A DNA stretch of 64,000 bases from Erwinia tasmaniensis Et1/99 (GTDB lineage Bacteria > Pseudomonadota > Gammaproteobacteria > Enterobacterales > Enterobacteriaceae): positions 1,116,001 to 1,180,000 of the forward strand of contig NC_010694.1 in NCBI RefSeq assembly GCF_000026185.1, given 5' to 3'. Positions 41,381 to 48,746 of this stretch are shown here, in pieces (positions within the stretch are counted from its first letter, which is position 1; each line of letters starts with the position of its first letter). Under the pieces are notes generated by a model. It saw only the letters and a list, made by a program, of their open reading frames with translations. It did no database searches and had not been told where the DNA came from. The position numbers and the translations under genes were made by a program.

Positions 41381-42091
41381 ATGGAAGCTAAACAGCAACA
41401 GCGTATGCTGGTCGAAGTGGCGGGTGCATTAGGGCCTGATTTGGTGAAGCAGGTCACTTTTGTCGGAGGATGTACTACTGCACTTTTACTGACGGATGAG
41501 GTTACTGCAGAGCAAGTCCGGCACACAGATGATGTAGACTTAATTGTTCATGTGATTAGTTATGCAAGTTATCATGCTCTTCAGGAAAAATTAAAGGAGA
41601 AGGGATTCAAAATTGTTGCCCCGGATAAAGATGAAGATATCCCCATTTGCGCAATGCAACTGAATGAACTGCGTGTAGATATTATGCCAGATGATGAAGC
41701 TATTCTGGGTTTCAGTAACAGATGGTATAAAGAAGCCATGGAAAATGCTTTTGATTATCAACTTAATGAAGACATCATTATAAAGCTTGTTTCTCCGGTC
41801 TACTTTATTGCCACCAAACTCGAAGCCTGGCTTGGCAGAGGGCAGGGAGATGCATTAACCAGCCGCGACATTGAGGATATCATTAATTTAATCGACGGGC
41901 GTGAAGAATTAATTAGTGAATTAGGCAGTGCACCAGATGCAGTTAAGGCATTTATCTCAGAGCAACTTAGCCAGTTACTGAGCGACACTAATTTTGAATA
42001 TGCAGTGAGCAGTCAAAGCAACAGTAGTAGCCAGCGTGAGAAAATTATATTTGATCGTATTGAAGAGATAGTCACCAGGACTTCATGCTAA
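41381..42091 (+). CDS. Nucleotidyltransferase of AbiEii/DUF6036 type
   Basis: 236 residues with the nucleotidyltransferase fold signature: FVGGCTTALLL (Gly29-Gly30), then HTDDVDLIV (Asp51 and Asp53 as the DxD metal pair), and a third carboxylate in ELRVDIMP (Asp100). A later KLEAW (Lys136) and SRDIEDIINLI pattern is typical of AbiEii-like enzymes. All catalytic positions are intact, so activity on tRNA or protein is plausible; the substrate cannot be told. Ribosome-binding site GGAGA overlaps the end of the HTH gene; the last 7 bp overlap the phosphatase gene, so the three genes are translationally coupled. Base composition is A/T-rich compared with flanking core genes. Confidence 0.78.
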   Translation: MEAKQQQRMLVEVAGALGPDLVKQVTFVGGCTTALLLTDEVTAEQVRHTDDVDLIVHVISYASYHALQEKLKEKGFKIVAPDKDEDIPICAMQLNELRVDIMPDDEAILGFSNRWYKEAMENAFDYQLNEDIIIKLVSPVYFIATKLEAWLGRGQGDALTSRDIEDIINLIDGREELISELGSAPDAVKAFISEQLSQLLSDTNFEYAVSSQSNSSSQREKIIFDRIEEIVTRTSC

Positions 42092-42741
42092 TGCATATAT
42101 CCTGGAAAAGCCAAAAGGGCTCATCCCATAAGAATAATAATGATTATGTGGCCATCAGAGCGAATGGTAACCATTTTACTGCGGTTATTGTTGATTCGTC
42201 AGATAAAGGTAAAGCATCCCGTCGTCTGGCTGAACATTGGGCAAAAACACTGTTGACGAGTTACATAAAGCAAGAACATGGATCGGTCTTGACGCTTCTG
42301 AAAGACATTCACCGGACGCTGATCCCGGACTATCTTACCGAGAGTGCCAGTTATACTCTGATTGACATTGACTTAAAGGATCGTAGCGGAGAGATCGTTT
42401 ATGTCGGCGATTGCAGGCTGGGAAAAAGCAATCACTGTAATATTAATTGGGTTAACGAGCCTCATATTATGGTTAACACTTTCCCGGAGTTAGATGAAAG
42501 CTATGCTTGTTTCCTCACACGAGTTTTAAAAGCTCGTCGATTTACCCTGCCAGACCAGCTAAATTTTAGTTGGCACCATGGAGAGGTATTGCTGCTTTGT
42601 ACCGATGGTTACTGGCGACCTCATAGCGATAATCAAGGGTTAAATCATGATGACGCCAGTGCACTCGAAGTCAGACCTGACGCTCCTGACTTCACGCTTA
42701 CTGTCGATTCAGATTGCGACAATTTTTACTTTATTACCTAA
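42085..42741 (+). CDS. Divergent PP2C-like (PPM) phosphatase
   Basis: 218 residues with a degenerate PPM/PP2C pattern: SHKNNNDYVAI (Asp20, motif 1), AVIVDSSDKGKASRRLAEHW (Asp37, where the usual DGMGG is replaced), IVYVGDCRLG (Asp99), LLLCTDGYWRP (Asp154), and CDNFYFI at the C-terminus (Asp202, matching the DN motif). The main metal-binding aspartates are thus kept while the motif-2 glycines are lost. At this length it is a minimal PP2C. ATG at 42085 overlaps the nucleotidyltransferase; a second ATG at 42091 forms TAATG with its stop codon and has AGGA 10 nt upstream. Role within the cassette unknown; it could act on the nucleotidyltransferase, its product, or a phosphorylated signal. Confidence 0.7.
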   Translation: MLMHISWKSQKGSSHKNNNDYVAIRANGNHFTAVIVDSSDKGKASRRLAEHWAKTLLTSYIKQEHGSVLTLLKDIHRTLIPDYLTESASYTLIDIDLKDRSGEIVYVGDCRLGKSNHCNINWVNEPHIMVNTFPELDESYACFLTRVLKARRFTLPDQLNFSWHHGEVLLLCTDGYWRPHSDNQGLNHDDASALEVRPDAPDFTLTVDSDCDNFYFIT

Positions 42742-43005
42742 GAAGCGCGCATCGCTAATAGAACTCACAGCTCATATCCGACACGTCATGATCGTGAGAC
42801 GACTTCAACCCGGCAGCGGACATTGGCGTTCCAGCTCAATCAGCGGAGAAGCAGGTCAGCGACAGGAGGATCGCACGGGGGGAAATCACGATGCTGAGCA
42901 CGATCATGAATGCTCAGTCCGGTTGAAGATCTGGGATATCTGGCGATTGATCAGATCGCTCAAGCCGGACTGGCTTTCCTTCAATTAAACTCACTTTTGG
43001 CGAAG
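42742..43005. pseudogene. Frame-broken coding-like remnant
   Basis: 264 bp that read like damaged coding sequence on the + strand: one frame runs to a stop after TMLSTIMNAQSG near 42935, and another continues as VEDLGYLAIDQIAQAGLAFLQ beyond it. No start codon with a ribosome-binding site and no recognisable family. It may be a deletion or recombination scar between the cassette and mesD. Confidence 0.35.
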
Positions 43006-44037
43006 TTAATTCGCCGCGAGTTCTCTTCGCACGATTTCTGCGCCTGCACTTAACGCATGCAGTTTGCCTCTTGCGACGCGACGAGATAAGGGAGTCATGC
43101 CACAGTTGGTCGAAGGATAGAGTTTGTCAGCATCGACAAACTGAAGCGCCTTGCGTAGCGTATTGGCAACTTCCTCAGGGGTCTCTATGTTGTTGGTTGC
43201 CACGTCAATGGCCCCTACCATCACTTTTTTGCCTCGAATAAGCTCAATAAGATCCATTGGAACGCGAGAGTTTTGACATTCGAGCGAGATGATATCGATA
43301 TGAGACGTTTGCAGTTTGGGGAAGATTTCTTCATATTGCCGCCATTCTGATCCCAGCGTCTTTTTCCAGTCCGTGTTGGCTTTGATGCCGTATCCATAGC
43401 AAATATGCACAGCAGTTTCGCATTTAAGTCCTTCAACTGCCCTTTCTAACGCGGCAATCCCCCAGTCATTCACCTCATCAAAGAAGACGTTAAATGCCGG
43501 CTCATCAAATTGGATGATATCGACACCGGCAGCCTCTAATTCTCTGGCTTCCTGATTGAGTATTTTAGCGAATTCCCAGGCGAGCTTTTCGCGACTTTTG
43601 TAGTGGCTGTCATAGAGCGTATCTATCATCGTCATCGGGCCTGGCAGCGCCCATTTGATGGGTTGCGTGGTTTGCTGACGTAAGAACTTTGCATCTTCGA
43701 CAAAAATAGGTTTCTGACGAGCCACAGCGCCGACGACTGTCGGTACACTCGCATCATAACGATTGCGAATTTTAACCGTCTCACGTTTCTCAAAATCCAC
43801 CCCGTCGAGGTGCTCAATAAACGTGGTAACAAAATGTTGGCGCGTTTGCTCGCCATCGCTGACGATATCAATACCGGCCTGCCGTTGGTCTTCCAGGCAC
43901 AAACGTAGGGCATCCTGTTTACCCTCAATCAGCTCATCACCCTGCAATTTCCAGGGGGACCACAGCGTCTCGGGCTGTGCAAGCCAGGAGGGTTTAGGCA
44001 AACTGCCCGACGTTGAGGTAGGTAACAATATTTTCAT
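43006..44037 (-). CDS. mesD: Folate-independent core methionine synthase MesD
   Basis: A 343-residue protein equal to the C-terminal catalytic half of MetE, without the N-terminal folate-site domain. The zinc ligands are intact: His211 and Cys213 (AVHICYG), Glu253 (SLECQNS) and Cys312 (STNCGMTP); substrate-binding IIQFDEPAF (Asp178, Glu179) is present. Core-MetE proteins found beside a DUF1852 gene belong to the MesD family described by Price and colleagues (2021), in which MesD with MesX and oxygen makes methionine without cobalamin or methyl-THF; the methyl donor was not known. The DUF1852 partner lies 26 bp upstream in the same direction, which supports the assignment. Confidence 0.88.
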   Translation of the reverse strand: MKILLPTSTSGSLPKPSWLAQPETLWSPWKLQGDELIEGKQDALRLCLEDQRQAGIDIVSDGEQTRQHFVTTFIEHLDGVDFEKRETVKIRNRYDASVPTVVGAVARQKPIFVEDAKFLRQQTTQPIKWALPGPMTMIDTLYDSHYKSREKLAWEFAKILNQEARELEAAGVDIIQFDEPAFNVFFDEVNDWGIAALERAVEGLKCETAVHICYGYGIKANTDWKKTLGSEWRQYEEIFPKLQTSHIDIISLECQNSRVPMDLIELIRGKKVMVGAIDVATNNIETPEEVANTLRKALQFVDADKLYPSTNCGMTPLSRRVARGKLHALSAGAEIVRRELAAN

Positions 44038-44063
44038 AACAGATGACCTTGTATTTTGTTTAA

Positions 44064-45041
44064 TCAGAGAACGTTATTAGCAGACCATTGCTCAAGAATA
44101 GTCCTGTATGGTTTGATGAAGTGCTCTTCGGTAAACTTACCCTGCTCAATAGCTAACTGGCTACGTTCTTCTCGATCATAAACAATTTGAGTTAATGCAT
44201 AATCCGGGTTGACCAGGTTTGGCTGGTATTCTTTTCCTGCTACAGAATTGGCATTGTAGATCTCAGGTCGATAAATTCTCTGAAACGTCTCCATCGTGCT
44301 GATGGTGCTAATAAGCTCAAGATCCGTGTAATCGCCCGTTAAATCACCGGAAAAATAGAAAGCCAAAGGCGCAACACCGTTTGCTGGCATGAAGTAACGG
44401 GCCCGTAGTCCCATTTTTTGGAAATAATGATCGGTCATGGACGGTTTATTTTGCTGGTATTCGAAGCCCAATACTGGATGCTGGTACTCAGTTCGATGAT
44501 AGGTATTTTTATTAGAGACGCTCAGGCATATTACAGGCGATTTATGGAAATTATTTTTGTATTCATTTGAGTTAACGAAGCATTTAAACAGGTTTCCATG
44601 CAAATCACCGAAGTTTTCTGGGGTGCTGAACTCGGATTTCCCCTTGTTGTGCTCTAGAAGCAATACGCTGAAGTCATAATCTCGCACGTAAGAGGAAAAG
44701 TTATTGCCAACAATACCTTCAAAGACTTCGTTGGTTTTTCGATCGATAATATTCGTTTTTAATATTTCAATCACCGGGAAGGTATTGCCTTTGCCTTCAA
44801 CGTCCATTTCAACGGAAACGATCTCAAGTTTGACAGAGTAACGATCGCCATTGGGGTTATCCCAATGTGCCAGGGTGTTAAAACGATGATCAATCATCGC
44901 TAAGGTGTTGCGCAAATTCTCCTGGCGCATGTTACCTCTGGCTAGATTAGCAAAGTTGGTCGTGATACGCGTATTCTCGGATGGGTTATAATTTTCATCG
45001 AAGGAAATGCTTTTAATCGTAAATGTAAATTCTTTATTCAT
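44064..45041 (-). CDS. mesX: DUF1852 protein MesX, partner of MesD
   Basis: A 325-residue soluble protein of the DUF1852 family (MNKEFTFTIKSISFDENYNPSENTRITTNFANLARG at the start; PVLGFEYQQNKPSMTDHYFQKMGLRARYFMPANG in the middle). The family is known for occurring next to mesD and being required for MesD activity in Acinetobacter baylyi; its biochemical role is open. No MetJ box (AGACGTCT tandem) or SAM riboswitch was seen in the 500 bp upstream, so the usual methionine control could not be shown. Confidence 0.88.
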   Translation of the reverse strand: MNKEFTFTIKSISFDENYNPSENTRITTNFANLARGNMRQENLRNTLAMIDHRFNTLAHWDNPNGDRYSVKLEIVSVEMDVEGKGNTFPVIEILKTNIIDRKTNEVFEGIVGNNFSSYVRDYDFSVLLLEHNKGKSEFSTPENFGDLHGNLFKCFVNSNEYKNNFHKSPVICLSVSNKNTYHRTEYQHPVLGFEYQQNKPSMTDHYFQKMGLRARYFMPANGVAPLAFYFSGDLTGDYTDLELISTISTMETFQRIYRPEIYNANSVAGKEYQPNLVNPDYALTQIVYDREERSQLAIEQGKFTEEHFIKPYRTILEQWSANNVL

Positions 45042-45586
45042 CGCGATGCGGTATCCTGATTTCCGATATAAAACCTGAAATTAATTCTTGTTTTACAGCA
45101 ATTTCAAATTTTCTTGTCTGATTTTAGTATTTATTGGCCTTCAGGCCTTCATGTTGTCTGGTACTGATTGTACTGCATACTTTATGCCAGACTCATCGAT
45201 TGAGTAAAAGTGATTTAATTTCATCAAAACATGAGCCACCTTCATGATTTGGCGCTTGTGCAGCATTGTTGCAAAAGCCCCCGTCCCTCATGGCCCACGA
45301 CTGAGATGACCAGCCTCCTTTGACTGACATTCAGAACGGTCAGTTATGCCCCCGTTTTCACTTAACTTAACAGGCTTATCAGTCCGTTTCACGCCCTTAG
45401 CCGTAAAAATCGGTCCAAAAGCCAAAACCAAGGCCTGACATGGTATCCCGCTCCGATAGCACATCGGCCGACCTGCGGTGGCATCCTTAAACTCAAACCA
45501 AACGGCGCCTGGGTACGGCACCCTGGCACAGCCTCTAAAATTACGGGTATAATCCGACAAATTTCTCAACGGGTTTAGAAACGAAC
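45042..45586. other. mesX-yaiL intergenic region, content unexplained
   Basis: 545 bp. A 101-codon minus-strand frame (45288-45593) crosses into yaiL and has no recognisable domain or ribosome-binding site, so it is not called a gene. TATAAT at 45548-45553 is a plausible yaiL -10. A short repeat GGCCTTCAGGCCTTC lies near 45135-45150. The middle part is more G/C-rich than the ends, suggesting a patchwork of deletion scars. Confidence 0.5.
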
Positions 45587-46126
45587 ATGACAAAACTCAC
45601 CTTACAAGAGCAGATGCTCAAAGCTGGGCTAGTGAGCAGCAAAAAAATGGCTAAAGTCCAAAGGACGGCTAAAAAATCACGCGTTCAGGCTCGTGAGGCA
45701 AGAGAGGCCGTGGAAGAAAATAAAAAAGCCCAGCTTGAGCGCGATCAGCAGCTAAACGAACAGCAAAAGCAGGCCGCCTTATCCAAAGAGTATAAGGCTC
45801 AGGTGAAGCAGCTTATTGAAATGAATCGGGTTGTGATTGCAAAAGGCGTCATCGATTTTAACTTCACAGATAATAACCTGATTAAAAAAATAGCTGTTGA
45901 TAAGACCACGCAAGCTCAGCTGGTGAGCGGGCGTCTCGCCATTGCTCGCCTGGTTAACGGTCATAGCGCAGAGAGTGAATATGCGATTATCCCAGCGATC
46001 GTCGCGGATAAAATCGCGCAGCGTGATGCGAGCAGCATCGTATTGAATAGCGCACTCAGTCAGGATGAGGAAAATGAAGAAGATCCGTATGCCGACTTTA
46101 AAATTCCTGATGATTTGATGTGGTAA
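45587..46126 (+). CDS. yaiL: DUF2058 family protein YaiL
   Basis: 179 residues, the length of E. coli YaiL. Start MTKLTLQEQMLKAGLVSSKKMAKVQRTAKKSR, a highly charged N-terminal helical region (about 15-75, likely coiled coil), then the conserved core INFNFTDNNLIKKI-like DFNFTDNNLIKKIAVDKTT and GRLAIARLVNGHSAESEYAIIP. E. coli YaiL is described as a nucleoprotein/polynucleotide-associated protein; function unknown. It is not at this locus in E. coli. Confidence 0.9.
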   Translation: MTKLTLQEQMLKAGLVSSKKMAKVQRTAKKSRVQAREAREAVEENKKAQLERDQQLNEQQKQAALSKEYKAQVKQLIEMNRVVIAKGVIDFNFTDNNLIKKIAVDKTTQAQLVSGRLAIARLVNGHSAESEYAIIPAIVADKIAQRDASSIVLNSALSQDEENEEDPYADFKIPDDLMW

Positions 46127-46186
46127 AGATTTTTTTGCGGGTTTACCTTAAAATAGTTTTATTAAACAATCAATTGTGATTTTTTT

Positions 46187-46217
46187 ATGATGCCGCGCGG
46201 CTTCGCTGCGGCATCAT
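46187..46217. terminator. Hairpin between convergent yaiL and the pseudouridine synthase gene
   Basis: ATGATGCCGC (46187-46196) pairs with GCGGCATCAT (46208-46217) around an 11-nt loop. No T-run follows on either strand, so termination efficiency is uncertain. Confidence 0.5.
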
Positions 46218-46234
46218 GACAGGGGATTGCGTGT

Positions 46235-46933
46235 TCAGAACGGGCAGGGGTGATGTGCTTTGATCTCTTCTCCGCCGATCGGATGCACAAAATGCAGTTC
46301 ACTGGCGTGCAGCATCAGCCGTGGCGTCCGTTCCGTGCCCGGCAGCAGACGGCCGCCATACAAATCGCAGCCCAAAATGGGGTGGCCCAACTGCTGGCAG
46401 TGAATGCGTAGCTGATGCGTGCGGCCAGTTTCCGGGGTTAGCTGTACCCGCGTCAACGGTAGTCGTGTGCCGTCCTGCAACGCGTGGTAAAAGCGTGCGG
46501 TGACCTGGTAGCGCGATCGTGCGGGCTTGCCGTGGATTGCGCAAATCGACATCAGCGGGAACAGCGCCGGATCTTTGGCAATCGCCGCATCGATAACCCC
46601 TCCGTCATTGTCCAGGTGCCCGCAGAGCAGCGCACTGTACATTTTGGCGACCTTGCGCTGGCTGAACTGCTGACACAGGGCGGCATTAATAGCCTTATTA
46701 CGGGCGATCAACATCAGTCCGGAAGTGCCAAAATCAAGGCGGTGGACCAGGGTACAGCCGGGGAATATCCGTACCAACCGATGATGCACGGAATCGATAT
46801 TTTGCGGGTTTTTCCCCGAAAGGCTGAGCAGCCCGGCGGGTTTATTAATCAGCGCCAGGTGTTCGTCCTGATAGAGGATCTCTATCTCTTCAACACAGGG
46901 CGGGGCTATAAAGGTATCGGTGATCGTAGACAT
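46235..46933 (-). CDS. RluA-family pseudouridine synthase
   Basis: 232 residues from the ATG at 46933. Core motifs: ILYQDEHLALINKPAGLLSLSG, the catalytic HRLDFGTSGLML (Asp in HRLD), LTPETGRTHQLRIHCQQLGHPILGCDLYG and RLMLHASELHFVHP. It isomerises uridine in rRNA or tRNA; which site cannot be told, although length and lack of an S4 domain make it RluA-like. A TTG at 47008 would add 25 residues that are not part of the family domain. Upstream ribosome-binding signals are weak for both starts. Confidence 0.85.
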   Translation of the reverse strand: MSTITDTFIAPPCVEEIEILYQDEHLALINKPAGLLSLSGKNPQNIDSVHHRLVRIFPGCTLVHRLDFGTSGLMLIARNKAINAALCQQFSQRKVAKMYSALLCGHLDNDGGVIDAAIAKDPALFPLMSICAIHGKPARSRYQVTARFYHALQDGTRLPLTRVQLTPETGRTHQLRIHCQQLGHPILGCDLYGGRLLPGTERTPRLMLHASELHFVHPIGGEEIKAHHPCPF

Positions 46934-47109
46934 CAGGCTGCCAGGGTGGGGAGCGGCAGCGGATGATAACGAATTTACGGCCAGCTGGCGAATCTGGCCG
47001 TTCAGCAAATTATCGTCCAGACTTAAACCAAAGACGTAGTCTGCGCAGGCATTGTGTTTTACACTGCGCGCTGCGAAATTTGAGTAGATAAACGATTAGG
47101 CAGGCAGTA

Positions 47110-47592
47110 ATGGCGATGAACGGAACGATCACAACCTGGTTTAAAGATAAGGGTTTTGGATTTATAAAAGATGAAAACGGTGACAACCGCTATTTTCATG
47201 TGATTAAGGTTGCCAACCCCGAGCTGATTAAAAAAGATGCGGCGGTGACCTTTGAGCCCACTACGAATAGCAAGGGGCTGTCAGCTTATGCGGTGAAGGT
47301 CGCGCCGGAAAGCAAATACATCTGTATTGCGGGTGAGCGCCTTAAGCTTGCTTCGATCCGGTCTTACCTGGTTTATAGCGAAGAAGTGCCTGCCGAAACC
47401 CGTATCGATAAAGAAAATACCGTGCTTTCTGTGGGGGTACTGATGAATAGTATCAGGCCAAAATCAGCCGTTGAACCCGGCGAAACACGCTCGCTGAAGA
47501 AACTGGCGATCACCACCTTCCAGGACACGACGTTAATTTTCTCTGAAGATGAAATAGACGTAGATGCCACGGTGAAAATGCTGAAGGTCTGA
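47110..47592 (+). CDS. Cold-shock-domain protein with C-terminal extension
   Basis: 160 residues. Residues about 3-66 form a cold-shock domain: MNGTITTWFKDKGFGFIKDENG keeps the RNP1-like KGFGFI, but RNP2 is altered (RYFHVIKV instead of VFVH). About 95 residues follow with no recognised domain (YICIAGERLKLASIRSYLVYSEEVPAE; LKKLAITTFQDTTLIFSEDEIDVDATVKMLKV). Standard Csp proteins are about 70 residues, so this is a two-domain nucleic-acid-binding protein. ATG at 47110; ATG at 47116 equally possible. Confidence 0.75.
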   Translation: MAMNGTITTWFKDKGFGFIKDENGDNRYFHVIKVANPELIKKDAAVTFEPTTNSKGLSAYAVKVAPESKYICIAGERLKLASIRSYLVYSEEVPAETRIDKENTVLSVGVLMNSIRPKSAVEPGETRSLKKLAITTFQDTTLIFSEDEIDVDATVKMLKV

Positions 47593-47760
47593 AATCGTTC
47601 TGACTGAACCGTGCCGAATTACTGCGCTCGTAAAGCCGGATTCGGCACCACCTGATTGCGCGAGCGACAGATAGCGTTCTATCCCTGGCCCGTGATTTTT
47701 CTTTTGTGTATCCTCCTAATCGCGAAGAAGCGGAGGTGCGGGTAACCCCTATCCATCCGT

Positions 47761-48729
47761 TCAGGCGAGTTCCGCCAGATATTCATTTATGATTTCATCA
47801 AATGAGGCATTGGCCTGAAAACCCAGCCTGTGCGCATAATCAGCATGAAAATTACCCGGCCACGAATTGACAATATCCTCAATTGCCCGATCCGGCTGGA
47901 AGCTGACGCGCGATGCGGTTTCATCACCGCACAGGCGCTGAAGCGATGCTAACATCTCCGCCACCGTCACCGACAGGCCGCACAGGTTAATCACTCGCCC
48001 CTGATCAAGCCGTTTGACATCCAGTTCATGGCCATGGATCAGTGCCTGTACTGCCCTGGCCGGTGACATCAGCCACAATCGCATCAGAGGGTTGACCGGG
48101 CAGTTGGCCGCTGCACCATTAAGCGGTTCGCGGATAATAGCGCTGGCGAAACTGGATGCGGCCGCATTGGGTTTGCCCGGACGCACCACAATGGTTGGCA
48201 TCCGCAGACTGCGTCCGTCGATAAAGCCCCTGCGGCTATAATCTGCCAGCAGCAGGTCATTCACCGCTTTCTGCGTCCCGTAGGAACTCTGCGGCATCCA
48301 CACTCTGCTGTCCTCAACCTTGAGCGGCAGGCTGCCCCCAAACACCGCCACCGAACTGGTCGTCACCAGCCTGACGCGCTGTGGCAGATGGCGCAGGCGA
48401 TCCATCATCCGACGTGCTGCATCGATGTTGATCCTCATGCCCAGTTCGAAATCCTGCTCCGCCTGAGCGGACACGATCGCCGCCAGGTGAAACACGCTGT
48501 CCGTACGGGCGTCGATCGACGATTCCAGTTCAGAAGTTTGACTGATATCCGCACTAATTGAACGCAGTCGCGGGTCGACGATCCCTTCCAGCGTTGCGAT
48601 ATCAATAGCGGTAATGCGTTCTATCGCCTCTAATTGCCCCCGTTGGTTCGTCAGGAAACCTTTAGTCAGCAGGGCCTGGACCAGCTTTTTTCCCAGCAGC
48701 CCGGCAGCGCCGGTGATAACGATATGCAT
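47761..48729 (-). CDS. denD: D-erythronate dehydrogenase-type NAD epimerase/dehydrogenase
   Basis: A 322-residue extended SDR. Rossmann motif ITGAAGLLGKKL at the N-terminus, FHLAAIVSAQAEQDFELGMRINIDA, catalytic Tyr150 and Lys154 (YGTQK), then RMPTIVVRPGKPNAAASSF. The SSYGTQK and LRMPTIVVRPGKPN elements are characteristic of DenD, which oxidises D-erythronate to 2-oxo-tetronate. The usual partners (OtnK kinase, OtnC decarboxylase, OtnI isomerase) are absent from the window. It shares direction with an MFS transporter 17 bp upstream. Confidence 0.85.
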   Translation of the reverse strand: MHIVITGAAGLLGKKLVQALLTKGFLTNQRGQLEAIERITAIDIATLEGIVDPRLRSISADISQTSELESSIDARTDSVFHLAAIVSAQAEQDFELGMRINIDAARRMMDRLRHLPQRVRLVTTSSVAVFGGSLPLKVEDSRVWMPQSSYGTQKAVNDLLLADYSRRGFIDGRSLRMPTIVVRPGKPNAAASSFASAIIREPLNGAAANCPVNPLMRLWLMSPARAVQALIHGHELDVKRLDQGRVINLCGLSVTVAEMLASLQRLCGDETASRVSFQPDRAIEDIVNSWPGNFHADYAHRLGFQANASFDEIINEYLAELA

Positions 48730-48746
48730 CAGGTTCCTCCGTACAG

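Noticed and set aside
42935..43000. Frame reading QIAQAGLAFLQLNSLL as a flagellin C-terminus relic
   Set aside because: The similarity is short and of low complexity, and no upstream flagellin sequence exists.
45042..45180. Possible MetJ box or SAM riboswitch upstream of mesX
   Set aside because: No tandem AGACGTCT-like octamers and no riboswitch core could be found.
45196..45213. Sequence CGATTGAGTAAAAGTGA as a possible attR copy of the guaA 3' end
   Set aside because: Only about 11 of 15 positions match the guaA end and no integrase is present; likely chance.
45261..45280. CATTGTTGCAAA resembling the terminal repeat of IS6-family elements
   Set aside because: Match of about 11 of 12 bases only, no second terminus and no transposase reading frame.
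45288..45593. 101-codon minus-strand frame upstream of yaiL
   Set aside because: No ribosome-binding site, no recognisable domain, and it covers the yaiL promoter and start.
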